64,000 bases of DNA, taken from Nonomuraea angiospora. Lineage in GTDB: Bacteria; Actinomycetota; Actinomycetes; Streptosporangiales; Streptosporangiaceae. The stretch covers positions 7,192,001 to 7,256,000 of the forward strand of contig NZ_JADBEK010000001.1 in the NCBI RefSeq assembly GCF_014873145.1. The letters run 5' to 3'. Position 1 is the first letter of the stretch, and each line of letters begins with the position of its first letter. The notes beneath the pieces are model-generated. The model was not told where the DNA came from. It ran no database searches and worked only from the letters and a program-made list of their open reading frames with translations. The position numbers were made by a program, and so were the translations under genes. Shown one piece after another: positions 41,076 to 50,689 of this stretch.

Positions 41076-42920
41076 CTACTCAACCGCCGCCTGGCCGACG
41101 GAGGCGATGGAGCGGTCGTCGTCCACCAGGAAGCCGCCGGACTGGTGCCGCCAGAGCCGGGCGTACGGGCCGTCGGCCTGGAGCAGCTCGGCGTGGGAGC
41201 CCTGCTCCACGACGCACCCCCGGTTGAGCACGACCAGCCGGTCCATCCGGACGACGGTGCTCAGGCGGTGGGCCACCACGAGCGCGGTGCGGTCGCGCAT
41301 CAGGTGCCACAGGGCCTCCTGGACGAGGATCTCGCTCTCGGAGTCGAGGGCGCTGGTGGCCTCGTCCAGCAGCAGGATCGGGGCGTCGCGCAGGATGGCG
41401 CGCGCGAGCGCGAGGCGCTGCCGCTGGCCGCCGGAGAGCTTGACGCCGCGCTCGCCGACCAGGGTGTCGAAGCCGTCCGGCAGGGACTCGGCGAACTCCG
41501 TGACGTGCGCCGCCCGCGCCGCCGCGAGGATCTCGGCGTCGGTGGCGCCCGGCCGGGCGAAGGCGATGTTGTCGCGCACCGACCGGTGGAACATGGCGGG
41601 TTCCTGGGGGACGTACGCGATGAGGCTGCGCAGGTCGGCCTGGCGCAGCCGGGAGATGTCCTGGCCGCCGATCAGGATCCGGCCCGCGTCGACGTCCATG
41701 AGGCGCAGCAGCAGCCGGGTGAGGGTGGTCTTGCCGCCGCCGGACTGGCCGACCAGGCCGATCTTGGTGCCGCTGGGGATGTCCAGGTCCAGTCCCTCGA
41801 ACAGGGGCGGGGCGCCGCCGTGCGAGAACCTCACGTGCTCGAAGCGCACGCCCGAGTCGGCCGGGCGCAGCGGCAGCGGGTCGGCGGGGTCGAGCACGGT
41901 CGGCGGCACGAGGAGCAGCTCGGTGAACTGGGCGGCCTCGGTGAGCACGCTCTCGATCCGCCGGTAGATCTGGTTGAACTCGAACATGATGCTGATCGCG
42001 CTCGTGTAGTAGGTGAACGTCACCACGATGGCCTCCACGCCCAGACCGCCCCGCAGCATCACGGCGAGGAGCAGGCCGACGGCGCTGGTGAGGACGGAGA
42101 TCGGGGCGACGACCGTGTCCACCCGTAGATTGCCGTAGTCCCAGGACCGCAGCGCCAGCCGCTGCTGCTCGGCGATCCTGGCACGGTGCTCGGTGGCCTC
42201 GCGGTCCTCGGCGGCGAACGCGCGGACCGTCTCCATGTTGGCCAGCACGTCGGCGACGTGGCCCGACACCAGCACCCTGGCGGCCTCCCGCTCGTCGACC
42301 AGCGCCTGGCGACGGCGGATCAGCGGGGCGACGAGCACGCCGGTGACGATGATGAGACCGATGAGGACGAGGACCAGCAGCGGGTGATACTGCCACAGCA
42401 CCACCGAGGCGAAGGTCAGCGGCACCAGCTTGGCCATGATCGAGAAGGTGAGCGTGTCGGCGAAGTCCTCGAACCGGGAGGAGAAGCCCAGCACCCGCTT
42501 GGTCAGCGAGCCGGCGAAGTTGTTGTGGAAGAACGCGGCGTCCTTGGTCAGCAGCTCCTCCATGCCCACCACGCCGAGCCGTTCGATGCCCCGGGCGTCG
42601 GTACGGTTGAGGAAGTGCAGCCCGATCCGCCACAGCACCTCGCCCGCCAGTAGCAGCGCGCCGAAGGCGAGCACGTACGGCAGGAGCTCGGCGACGCCGC
42701 CCTCCTCGCCCGCGGCCAGGCGCCCCACCAGCCCGGCCACCGCCAGCGGCGCCAGGTAGGACAGGCAGATGTTGCCCAGCGCCGGCATCGTCAGCGCGGT
42801 CAGCGCGACCCACCGCTGGCGGACCAGCTCACCGCCGTAGTAGCGCAGTGCCAGCAGCACCGCCGACCTTCGCCCAGACAGAGCGCCTGGGGATTCCTGA
42901 AGTGATTCGAGCACAGCCAT
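41076..42920 (-). CDS. ABC transporter, fused membrane and ATPase domains
   Basis: 614 residues: six membrane helices in 20-330, then a nucleotide-binding domain with Walker A GQSGGGKTT (near 395), signature LSGGQRQRLALAR and Walker B ILLLDEATSALDSE. Half-exporter that should act as a homodimer. No peptidase C39 domain. The start was placed at ATG 42920. Substrate unknown; adjacency to the protease gene suggests co-transcription. Confidence 0.9.
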   Translation of the reverse strand: MAVLESLQESPGALSGRRSAVLLALRYYGGELVRQRWVALTALTMPALGNICLSYLAPLAVAGLVGRLAAGEEGGVAELLPYVLAFGALLLAGEVLWRIGLHFLNRTDARGIERLGVVGMEELLTKDAAFFHNNFAGSLTKRVLGFSSRFEDFADTLTFSIMAKLVPLTFASVVLWQYHPLLVLVLIGLIIVTGVLVAPLIRRRQALVDEREAARVLVSGHVADVLANMETVRAFAAEDREATEHRARIAEQQRLALRSWDYGNLRVDTVVAPISVLTSAVGLLLAVMLRGGLGVEAIVVTFTYYTSAISIMFEFNQIYRRIESVLTEAAQFTELLLVPPTVLDPADPLPLRPADSGVRFEHVRFSHGGAPPLFEGLDLDIPSGTKIGLVGQSGGGKTTLTRLLLRLMDVDAGRILIGGQDISRLRQADLRSLIAYVPQEPAMFHRSVRDNIAFARPGATDAEILAAARAAHVTEFAESLPDGFDTLVGERGVKLSGGQRQRLALARAILRDAPILLLDEATSALDSESEILVQEALWHLMRDRTALVVAHRLSTVVRMDRLVVLNRGCVVEQGSHAELLQADGPYARLWRHQSGGFLVDDDRSIASVGQAAVE

Positions 42921-43021
42921 CCGCCCCTCCCGAACGCAGACACCGCCCCGTTCATGCTGCCGTCCGGGGGTACGAGGGAGCGAACGATTTTCCGGCCGCC
43001 GCCCCCTCGTACGACGGGGGT

Positions 43022-44443
43022 TTACTGGATTGCCCCGGATTGGGAGAGAAGGTCCTGGTACCAGGTGTCGTACGGGCGGTTGGCCGCCGGGTAGTTGGCG
43101 AGCGGGCTGGTCGCGTCGCCGGCCGAGTCGAAGTCCCAGCCCCGTACGATCCGTCCCGCCTGCCGCGCCGCGGTGATGAACGAGGACTGCGTGGCGGGCG
43201 CGGCGTAGAACAGCGCGCCCTGCTGGAGCTCCGCGCTGTCGCCCTGCTGGAACTCGTCGAAGGCGACCTGCTGGTAGCGGATGCGGTCGCCGGTGTACCT
43301 GTCGGTGTCGATGCGCAGGGTCTGCGACGGGGTCGGGCCGTCGGCGCCGGTCCACACGCGCACGCGTGAGGTGCCGCTGGCCGAGGTGGTCTTGTCGTAG
43401 CGGGCGTCGGAGGTCTTGGCGTTGCCGCTCCACGAGACCGACATCGCGCCGGCGTCGAGCACGCCGTCCCAGTTCCAGTTCTGGCTGCTGCTCTGGCTGC
43501 GGTGGATCTCGCGCAGCCGGGTGCCCGCCGGATCGGTGAACCTGATCGTCGGCAGGACGCCGTCGTCGTACTTGCGGCTGGCCGACCAGGAGATCTCGCC
43601 GTCGGCGCCGAGGCGGCCCACGCGGTACCACAGCGTGGTCGCGGTCTGGGACTGGTGGACCTCGACCAGGTCGCCGTTGTCGTTGAGGGCGACGGCCGGG
43701 GTGACGCCGCTGTCGTACCTGCCGTGGCGCAGCCAGGTCACGCGGCCGTCGGCGCCGTACGTGCCGGACCAGTACCAGAGGGCGCCCGCACCCGAGTCGT
43801 GCACCTCCACGACCTGGCCGCGGCCGTTGATCGCGACGGCCGGGCTGGAGCCGACGTCGCGCTTGTACAGGGTGCGGGTCGTCCCGTTGCCGGAGATCAG
43901 GGGCAGCACCCGGCCGCGCAGCGCGTCCACCGTCGGCGGGGTCGCCGGGTAGTCCTTGGCCCAGAGCAGCCGCGGGCCGAAGACGGAGACGAGCTCCTGG
44001 TTGAGCGCCGCCAGGTTGCCGGCGGCGTACGAGGGGTTGTCGGTCAGGTCGTCCTTGACGTCGAGGGCGACGACGATCGGGGCGGCGGTGGGATGCTGCG
44101 CGGACCAGGTGTTGATCGCGTTGAGCCAGTCGCGCAGCAGGTTGGAGGCGGGGTTACCGGCGTGGTCGACCTGGTTGCCCGGGGAGTCGTGGCCGATGGA
44201 GTAGTCGTTCGAGGTGGCGTAGCCGTTGTCGTGTATGTCGAGTTCGATGAAGCGGATGCCGTGGTCGAGCTGGTAGGCGATCGAGTTCCTGGCGCCGGAG
44301 ATGTTGCCCGAGTAGCTGTTGTGCGTGGCGCGGAAGATCGCCGAGGGTAACGGCGGGTCCGCCTGCGCCTCGGCGGGTCCGCTGATCAGCAGTGCGGCCG
44401 CGGCGATGGAGAGCGCGGACAGGACGGTTCTTGATCGGAGCAT
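43022..44443 (-). CDS. Secreted PI-PLC X-domain protein with C-terminal repeats
   Basis: 473 residues. Signal peptide about 1-28. Residues 30-190 match the bacterial phosphatidylinositol-specific phospholipase C X-domain: FRATHNSYSG (first catalytic His), FIELDIHDNG and YSIGHDSPG (second His). Residues 200-370 contain four repeats of the type VVEVHDSG...LWYWSGTYGADGRVTW...RYDSGVTPAVA, a blade-like pattern. Predicted to act on phosphoinositides or on similar phosphodiesters outside the cell. Confidence 0.82.
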   Translation of the reverse strand: MLRSRTVLSALSIAAAALLISGPAEAQADPPLPSAIFRATHNSYSGNISGARNSIAYQLDHGIRFIELDIHDNGYATSNDYSIGHDSPGNQVDHAGNPASNLLRDWLNAINTWSAQHPTAAPIVVALDVKDDLTDNPSYAAGNLAALNQELVSVFGPRLLWAKDYPATPPTVDALRGRVLPLISGNGTTRTLYKRDVGSSPAVAINGRGQVVEVHDSGAGALWYWSGTYGADGRVTWLRHGRYDSGVTPAVALNDNGDLVEVHQSQTATTLWYRVGRLGADGEISWSASRKYDDGVLPTIRFTDPAGTRLREIHRSQSSSQNWNWDGVLDAGAMSVSWSGNAKTSDARYDKTTSASGTSRVRVWTGADGPTPSQTLRIDTDRYTGDRIRYQQVAFDEFQQGDSAELQQGALFYAAPATQSSFITAARQAGRIVRGWDFDSAGDATSPLANYPAANRPYDTWYQDLLSQSGAIQ

Positions 44444-44576
44444 GCTCTGATCATCACGTCGCGGATCTTTCCCGACAATACGGCTGCCGAGGCGGTTCAG
44501 GTAGGGCTGGCCCTACCACGTACACGCCCGTGCGCAGGGTCGATGCGTCATGGGCCCGGCTCGTAGCGTCTTCCCC

Positions 44577-45242
44577 ATGAGAACCCTCCAGCGCCGCCTC
44601 GCCACCGACACCCGCTACACCCTGCTCGGCCTCCCGCTCTCCGTCGCCTCCTTCGCCACCACCGTCATCGGCGTCTCGGCGGGTCTGGGCAGCGCGGTCG
44701 CCTTCGTCGGCCTGCCGGTGCTGGCCACGACCGCCGGCGCGGCCAGGCACCTCGCCGACCTCGAACGCGTCGCGCTCCCCGGCGTGCTGGGCCACCCCGT
44801 CGCCCGCCCGGCGTACGCGCCCGTCCCCGAGGGCGCGGGCTGGTTCCGCCGCGTGATGAACCCGCTGACCAGCGGGCAGGCGATGATGGACCTGCTGCAC
44901 GGGATCATCGCGCTGCCGTTCGCGCTGGCCGCCTTCGTGCTCAGCGCCGTGTGGTGGGCCGGGGCCATCGCCGGCCTCACCTTCCCCGTCTACGGCTGGG
45001 CCATCGCCCGGATCCCCGGCGCCCTCGAGAACGGGCTGCCCGAGTGGCTGGGGCTGGCCGCCACCCCCACGACGTTCGTGCTCGTCACCACGGCGGTGGG
45101 CGCGCTGTTCGCGCTGACGCTGGTGCCGGTGGTCCGGATGGCCGCCCTGCTCAAGGCGGGCGTGGCGCAGACCATGCTCACCCGCGCCGTCCACCCGGAG
45201 CCCGCCCCGACCCGCGAGCCCGCCTGGGTGATCGCGCGATAG
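44577..45242 (+). CDS. Stand-alone 'Sensor' domain membrane protein
   Basis: 221 residues with four to five membrane helices, resembling the actinobacterial Sensor domain (PF13796) that normally forms the N-terminus of histidine kinases: LGLPLSVASFATTVIGVSAGLG, RHLADLERVALPGVLG, FPVYGWAIARIPG. Here no kinase domain is attached. A histidine kinase gene 570 bp downstream has its own membrane sensor, so interaction is speculative. ATG 44577 sits after CTTCCCC with no clear SD. Confidence 0.7.
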   Translation: MRTLQRRLATDTRYTLLGLPLSVASFATTVIGVSAGLGSAVAFVGLPVLATTAGAARHLADLERVALPGVLGHPVARPAYAPVPEGAGWFRRVMNPLTSGQAMMDLLHGIIALPFALAAFVLSAVWWAGAIAGLTFPVYGWAIARIPGALENGLPEWLGLAATPTTFVLVTTAVGALFALTLVPVVRMAALLKAGVAQTMLTRAVHPEPAPTREPAWVIAR

Positions 45243-45253
45243 CACGCGAGCGG

Positions 45254-45640
45254 TCAGGCGCGCAGCACCTGGACCACGCGTACGCCGCTGAAGACCCCCA
45301 TCGCCAGGTGCGCTCCGACCAGGGCGATCTGGAAGAGCCGCAGGGAGGCGGTGAGCCGGGGGTCGTCGTAGCCGCCGTCGTAGAAGCCGGAGACGAACGC
45401 GAGAACGCCCGCGATCGCGAGCAACCCGGCCGAGACGGCGGCGACGCCGCGGTTGCGGCGGGTGGTCCCGAAGGCCAGGACGGCCTGGACGATCATCATG
45501 GGGAGCGGCGCGGACAGGCGCGCCTCGGAGCCGAGCGCGTCGAGGAGGGTCGGGCTGAGGCCGGTTCCCAGTGAGATCAGCGCGCCCGTGACGTCCATGA
45601 CGAGCAGCAGGGCGACGAAGGCTGGAACGGGTCGGTTCAT
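45254..45640 (-). CDS. Small four-helix membrane protein
   Basis: 128 residues, four hydrophobic helices (VPAFVALLLVMDVTGALISL, MMIVQAVLAFG, GVAAVSAGLLAIAGVLAFVSGFY, LFQIALVGAHLAMGVF). No family recognised. ATG 45640 has GGAGGA eight bases upstream. It converges with the Sensor-domain gene and is divergent from the kinase gene at 45809. Confidence 0.7.
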   Translation of the reverse strand: MNRPVPAFVALLLVMDVTGALISLGTGLSPTLLDALGSEARLSAPLPMMIVQAVLAFGTTRRNRGVAAVSAGLLAIAGVLAFVSGFYDGGYDDPRLTASLRLFQIALVGAHLAMGVFSGVRVVQVLRA

Positions 45641-45808
45641 GGTGATTCCTCCGTGTGTCGATGGATCCACCATGGGTGCCCGGCTGTCCGCGTTTCACGA
45701 GGCCACGGTCATGATCTCGACGGGACGTCCGGTCCCGGCCGGGCGGGACGTGACAGTCGGGACATCCTGTCCCGTGACCTGCGCACGCTCGGCGGGCACA
45801 ATGGCGCC

Positions 45809-47845
45809 GTGTCACCACGCGACAGGCGGGCCAAGGCGGGCGCCGCCGCCGGCGCGGCCCTCACTCTGGGCCTCACCGCGGCCGGCATCGTGCTGCACGT
45901 CGCCGACGGGCGGACGCCCGGCAACCCCGACCTCATGGCGTGGTGGCCGATGAGCGCGACGGCCGCCTGCTCGTACGGACTGATGGGCGCCTGGCTCGCC
46001 GGCGCGCGCCCGCGGCTCGTCATCGGCTGGCTGCTGCTGGCCATCGGTCTCCTCCAGGCGATCAGCCTCGCCGGCCCGCAGTACGCCGTGCACGCGCTGG
46101 CGCTCGGGCATCCCCTGCCGGGCGCCGAGGCCGCGCTGTGGGTCGGCAACTGGACGTGGCGCACCGGGCTCGCCCTCATCGCCCTGGTGCTGCCGCTGCT
46201 GCTGCCCGACGGGCGGCTGCTGGGGCGCGGCTGGCGCCCGGTGATGTGGCTGGCGGCGGCCGGCGTGCTGGCGGCGAGCGTGGACGCGGCCAGGACCGGC
46301 TACGCCGTGGACGCGCCCAGCCTGGTCGGCACCTACCTGCGTAACCCCGTCGGCGTGGACCGGCTGCCGCCGTGGCTGGGGCTGGCGGTGAACGCGATCC
46401 CGGCGACGGCGCTGGCGTTCGCCCTCGTGTGCCTGTGGCTCAGGTGGCGCGAGGGCGGCCTGGCGCAGCGGCAGCAGCTCAAGTGGATCGGGCTGGGGTT
46501 CGCGGCCACGGTGGTGCTGTTCGGGCTCGGCTTCCCCCTCGGCCCGGTGGTGACCGCGGCGGCGATGCTGCCGCTGCCGCTCGGCTGCCTGGTGGCGGCC
46601 ATGCGGTACGGGCTGTGGGACGTCGACGTGGTCGTCAGCCGGTCGCTGCGCTACACCCTGTTCCTGCTGTGCGCCCTGGTCGGATACACCGCGCTGGTGG
46701 ACCTCCTGAGCGGCGTGCTCGGGCGCTCGACCGGCGCGCCGCTGGTCGCCGTGGCGGTGGTGGCGCTGGCCGGCCGCCCGTTGGAGGGCCTGCTGCGGGG
46801 CCGGGTCAACCGGCTGGTCCACGGCCGGCGCGAGGACCCGTACGCGGTGCTGGCCGGCATCGCCCGGCGCTTGGACGCCGCCCGCGACGCGCACGTGGTC
46901 GGCGCCGAGCTGCTGCCCGAGATGACCCGCACGGTGGCCTCGACGATGCGCCTGCCGTACGTGGCGATCGAGCTGGCGGACGGCGAGCGCGTCGCGCACG
47001 GGAGCCCCGTGACGGCGACCGAACGCCTCCCCCTGCGTTACGGCGGGGCCGACGTCGGCACCATGCTGGTCGGCCACCGCGCCGACGGGCTGAGCCGGGC
47101 CGAGCGCAGGCTGCTGGCCTCCCTCGCCGCGTCCGCCGGGGTGGCCGTGCACACGGTCGCCCTGACGCGGGACCTGGTGCGCTCGCGCAAGCAGCTCGTC
47201 ACCGCGCGGGAGGAGGAGCGGCGGCGGCTCTACCGGGAGCTGCACGACGGCTTCGGCCCCCTGCTGGCCGCGGCGGCGCTGCAGGCCGAGACCGCCCGCG
47301 ACCTCATCGGCGAGGACCGGGCGGCGGCGACGCGGCTGCTGGACAAGGTGGTGCCGCGGCTGCGCGGGGCGGTGGACGACGTCCGCGGGATCGTGCACGG
47401 CCTGCGCCCGCCCGCACTCGACGATCTCGGCCTGCCGTCGGCCGTGCGCGAGCTGGCCGGCCGGTTCGCCGGCGCGCGCCTGCGGATCGACGTCGAGATC
47501 GTCGAACCCCTGGATCCGGCGCCGGCCGCCGTCGAGGTCGCCGCGTACCGCATGGTGGCCGAGGCCCTGACCAACACCACCCGCCACGCGGGCGCGGCCA
47601 CGGCCCGGGTCGAGCTGCGGCGCGAGGCGGACGACCTGCGGGTCGTGGTCGAGGACGACGGCCGTGGCATGCCGCGGGCGCCGGTGCCGGGCATGGGGGT
47701 GGCGTCCATGCGGGCCAGGGCGCGCGAACTCGGCGGTGACCTGACCATCGGCGCCGGGACCGGTGGCGCCGGGACCCGCGTCGAGGCCCGCCTGCCGCTG
47801 CACACGCGCGGCGAGATCGAGCTGACCGAGGAGGTGCCCGCGTGA
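45809..47845 (+). CDS. Sensor histidine kinase with membrane and GAF-like domains
   Basis: 678 residues from GTG 45809. Residues 1-310 contain about nine hydrophobic segments; 360-460 resemble a GAF domain (VASTMRLPYVAIELADGERVAHG). HisKA_3 has YRELHDGFGPLL (His479) and HATPase_c has NTTRHAGA and EDDGRGM. Overlaps the response regulator by 4 bp. Confidence 0.9.
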   Translation: MSPRDRRAKAGAAAGAALTLGLTAAGIVLHVADGRTPGNPDLMAWWPMSATAACSYGLMGAWLAGARPRLVIGWLLLAIGLLQAISLAGPQYAVHALALGHPLPGAEAALWVGNWTWRTGLALIALVLPLLLPDGRLLGRGWRPVMWLAAAGVLAASVDAARTGYAVDAPSLVGTYLRNPVGVDRLPPWLGLAVNAIPATALAFALVCLWLRWREGGLAQRQQLKWIGLGFAATVVLFGLGFPLGPVVTAAAMLPLPLGCLVAAMRYGLWDVDVVVSRSLRYTLFLLCALVGYTALVDLLSGVLGRSTGAPLVAVAVVALAGRPLEGLLRGRVNRLVHGRREDPYAVLAGIARRLDAARDAHVVGAELLPEMTRTVASTMRLPYVAIELADGERVAHGSPVTATERLPLRYGGADVGTMLVGHRADGLSRAERRLLASLAASAGVAVHTVALTRDLVRSRKQLVTAREEERRRLYRELHDGFGPLLAAAALQAETARDLIGEDRAAATRLLDKVVPRLRGAVDDVRGIVHGLRPPALDDLGLPSAVRELAGRFAGARLRIDVEIVEPLDPAPAAVEVAAYRMVAEALTNTTRHAGAATARVELRREADDLRVVVEDDGRGMPRAPVPGMGVASMRARARELGGDLTIGAGTGGAGTRVEARLPLHTRGEIELTEEVPA

Positions 47846-48501
47846 GGGTGCTCGTCGTCGATGACCATCCGCTCTACCGGGAGGGACTCATCACCGCCCT
47901 GGAGTCCCTGCCGGACGTCGAGGTGGTCGGGGAGGCGCCCGACGGGCACGAGGCCGTCCGGCTCGCCGCCGAGCTGACGCCGGACATCGTGGTGATGGAC
48001 CTCAACCTGCCCGCGCGCGACGGCGGGCCGGCGCTCAACGGCATCGACGCCACCCGCGAGGTCGTCCGGCACCGGCCGGAGACCGCGGTGCTGGTCCTGA
48101 CGATGCTGGACGGCGACGACTCGGTGTTCGCGGCGATGCGGGCGGGCGCGCGGGGCTATCTCGTCAAGGGTGCCGACCGGCAGGAGATCGCGCGGGCGCT
48201 GCGGGCCGTCGGCAGCGGCGAGGTGGTCTTCAGCGCGGCGATCGCGGGGCGGGTGCTGTCGTGGTTCGCCTCCGGCGGCAGGGCCGCGACCACGCCGTTC
48301 CCCGAGCTGACCGAGCGCGAGCGCGAGGTGCTCGACCTCGTGGCCCGCGGGCTGACGAACGCGGCCATCGCCAAGCGGCTGTTCCTGTCGGACAAGACGG
48401 TCCGCAACCACGTGTCCAACGTCTTCACCAAGCTGCAGGTCGCCGACCGCGCCGAAGCCGTCGCCCGGGCCAGGGACGCGGGCCTGGGCACGGGCGGCTG
48501 A
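47842..48501 (+). CDS. Response regulator, NarL/LuxR family
   Basis: 219 residues from GTG 47842. Receiver with VVDDHPLYREG, phospho-acceptor Asp53 (IVVMDLNLPA) and YLVKGA; LuxR HTH at about 150-210 (LTEREREVLDLVARGLTN, SDKTVRNHVSNV). Partner of the upstream kinase. Confidence 0.92.
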   Translation: MRVLVVDDHPLYREGLITALESLPDVEVVGEAPDGHEAVRLAAELTPDIVVMDLNLPARDGGPALNGIDATREVVRHRPETAVLVLTMLDGDDSVFAAMRAGARGYLVKGADRQEIARALRAVGSGEVVFSAAIAGRVLSWFASGGRAATTPFPELTEREREVLDLVARGLTNAAIAKRLFLSDKTVRNHVSNVFTKLQVADRAEAVARARDAGLGTGG

Positions 48502-48552
48502 TGTGCTGCGGCCCGCCGTCATCCGATCCCGGGCGTGTGGTCAACTGGCGGC

Positions 48553-49536
48553 ATGACTGCGGAGAGCTGGGACGGGATGGGTGTGCGTGAGCTGGGCCGC
48601 ACGGGGCTGCGGGTGACGCCCGTGGGGATCGGGCTGGCCGCGCTGGGCCGGCCGGCGTACATCACGCTCGGCCGGGAGGAGGACCTCGGCGCTGATCGCA
48701 GCGTCGCGGCGATGTGGGCCCGAAGCTGGGCGGTCCTCGACGCGGCGCTGGCGGCCGGCGTGCGGTACTTCGACGTGGCCCGCTCCTACGGCTGGGCGGA
48801 GGAGTTCCTCGGCGGCTGGCTGCGCGAGCGCGCCATCGCGCCCGGGGCGGTGACCGTGGGCTCGAAATGGGGGTACGCCTACGTCGGCGGCTGGCGGATG
48901 GACGCCGAGCGGCACGAGGTGAAAGAGCTGTCCGCCGGGCAGTTGCGACGGCAGCTCGACGAGACCCGGGAGCTGCTGGGCGAGCACCTGTCGCTGTACC
49001 AGATCCACTCGGCCACCGTGGAGAGCGGCGTGCTCGACGACCAGGACGTCCTCGCCGGGTTGCGCGACCTGCGCGCCTCCGGCGTGTCGGTCGGCCTGTC
49101 CACGACCGGCCCGCGCCAGGCGGACACCATCGACCGGGCGGTCGAGCTCGGCCTGTTCGACACGGTCCAGGCGACCTGGAACCTGCACGAACCGTCCGCC
49201 GGCCCGGCCCTGGACCGGGCCCATCGCGCCGGGCTGGGGGTGATCGTCAAGGAGGGCGTGGCGAACGGCCGCCTGACCGCCCACGCCGCCCCGGACCCGC
49301 TCGCCCGCGCCGCCCGCGAACGCGGCCTCACCCCGGACACGCTGGCCCTGGCCGCCGTCCTGGCCAGGCCGTGGGCCGGCGTGGTGCTGAGCGGGGCCGC
49401 GTCGGTGGAACAGTTCCACAGCAATCTCGCCGCGGTCCGCGTCGCCTGGGACCCGGACCTGGACGAGCGGCTCACCGTACTGGCGGAGGATCCCGAGACC
49501 TACTGGGCGACCCGGGGCTCGCTGACCTGGCAATGA
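48553..49536 (+). CDS. Aldo/keto reductase
   Basis: 327 residues. MGVRELGRTGLRVTPVGIG start, catalytic Asp-Tyr in YFDVARSYGWAEEFLG, and Lys in VTVGSKWGYAYV, all typical. The conserved His appears in YQIHSATV. NAD(P)H-dependent reduction of a carbonyl compound is expected; the AKR subfamily resembles L-fucose/galactose dehydrogenase-like proteins. Confidence 0.88.
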   Translation: MTAESWDGMGVRELGRTGLRVTPVGIGLAALGRPAYITLGREEDLGADRSVAAMWARSWAVLDAALAAGVRYFDVARSYGWAEEFLGGWLRERAIAPGAVTVGSKWGYAYVGGWRMDAERHEVKELSAGQLRRQLDETRELLGEHLSLYQIHSATVESGVLDDQDVLAGLRDLRASGVSVGLSTTGPRQADTIDRAVELGLFDTVQATWNLHEPSAGPALDRAHRAGLGVIVKEGVANGRLTAHAAPDPLARAARERGLTPDTLALAAVLARPWAGVVLSGAASVEQFHSNLAAVRVAWDPDLDERLTVLAEDPETYWATRGSLTWQ

Positions 49537-49633
49537 CCGCTGGCGGCCGGTCGGCTCGGGAGGGCGGCTGGTCGGCCGGGAGGCCGTTGCGGGTGGCGAG
49601 GGCGCGCATGGCGGCGCTGCGCCCTGCACGGCC

Positions 49634-50689
49634 TTACCCGACGGGCCGGCGGGCTCGCGCGGCGTCGAGGCGGCGGCGGGCCAGCTCCGTCGCGGCCCGG
49701 GCGGGGGTGACGTCGCGGTGTTCGGCCTCGCGGAGCAGCTCGGTGACGGTGTGCTCGATGGCCTCGACGCGTACGCGGGCCTCCTCGGGGCTCTCGTGAC
49801 GCAGCTCCACGGCGAGCGCGTTGATGGCGCCGCCCGCGCTGACGACGTAGTCCGGCACCCAGACGATGCCGCGCTCGTGCAGCAGGTCCGCGACGGGCTC
49901 GGCGGCGAGCTGGTTGTTGGCCGGCCCGGCGATGGCGGCGCAGCGCAGCTCCGGTACGACGTCCCCGGTGAGGATGCCGCCGAGCGCCGCCGGGACGAGG
50001 ATGTCGGCCTCGGCCGTGAGGGCTTCTCCCGGCGAGGTCCAGGTCGCGCCGAGCTCGCGGGCCCGGGCCCGCTTGGCCGGGTCGATGTCGCTGACCAGGA
50101 GTTCGGCCCCCTCCTCGGCGAGCAGGCCGGCCAGGCGGAGGCCCACGCTGCCGAGCCCCACCAGCGACACGCGCGCGCCCTTGAGTGCGGGGGTGCCGTG
50201 GAGGCGGTGGCGTACGGCGCGCAGGGCCGCCAGCGTGCCCAGCGCCGTGGCCGGTGAGGAGTCGCCGCTGCCGCCCTGCTCCACCGGCCGGCAGAAGACA
50301 TGGGCGGTACGTTCGCCGATGACCGCCATGTCCTCGGGGCTCGTCCCGACGTCCGGGCCGGTCGCGTACGTGCCGTCCAGGGACGCGACGGCGTCCGCCA
50401 CGTCCTCCAGCACCCTTCGGCGCAGCCCCGGATCCAGCTCGGTGCCCTCGGGAACGGCGACGACGGTCTTGCCGCCGCCGTTGGCCAGCCCGGCCACGGC
50501 GCACTTGGCGGTCATGCCGGCCGACAGGCGCAGCGCGTCGGTTAGCCCGTCGCGCCAGTCGGCGTAGCGCCAGACGCGGCATCCGCCCACCGCCTGGCCG
50601 AGCGCCGTCGAGTGGACGGCGACGATCACCGGCAGCCCGGAGCGCGGGCCGGTGCGGATGGCGACGTGTTCGTGGTCGAGTTCGGGCAC
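49634..50689 (-). CDS. Glu/Leu/Phe/Val dehydrogenase (probable valine/leucine dehydrogenase)
   Basis: 351 residues. Catalytic Lys in GLANGGGKTVV near 92, dimerisation part at the N-terminus and a Rossmann domain with LVGLGSVGLRLAGLLAEEG. Oxidatively deaminates branched-chain amino acids to 2-oxo acids with NAD+ in the cytoplasm. Divergent from pqqA. Confidence 0.88.
   Translation of the reverse strand: MPELDHEHVAIRTGPRSGLPVIVAVHSTALGQAVGGCRVWRYADWRDGLTDALRLSAGMTAKCAVAGLANGGGKTVVAVPEGTELDPGLRRRVLEDVADAVASLDGTYATGPDVGTSPEDMAVIGERTAHVFCRPVEQGGSGDSSPATALGTLAALRAVRHRLHGTPALKGARVSLVGLGSVGLRLAGLLAEEGAELLVSDIDPAKRARARELGATWTSPGEALTAEADILVPAALGGILTGDVVPELRCAAIAGPANNQLAAEPVADLLHERGIVWVPDYVVSAGGAINALAVELRHESPEEARVRVEAIEHTVTELLREAEHRDVTPARAATELARRRLDAARARRPVG

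Noticed and set aside
38137..41967. Open frame of 1276 codons on the + strand
   Set aside because: It is the antisense shadow of the hydrolase, metzincin and ABC genes on the other strand. It is Arg/Gly/Pro/Ala-rich, has no recognisable motif, and high-GC antisense frames are commonly open.
45812..47803. Minus-strand open frame opposite the histidine kinase
   Set aside because: Gln/Arg/His-rich antisense translation without motifs.
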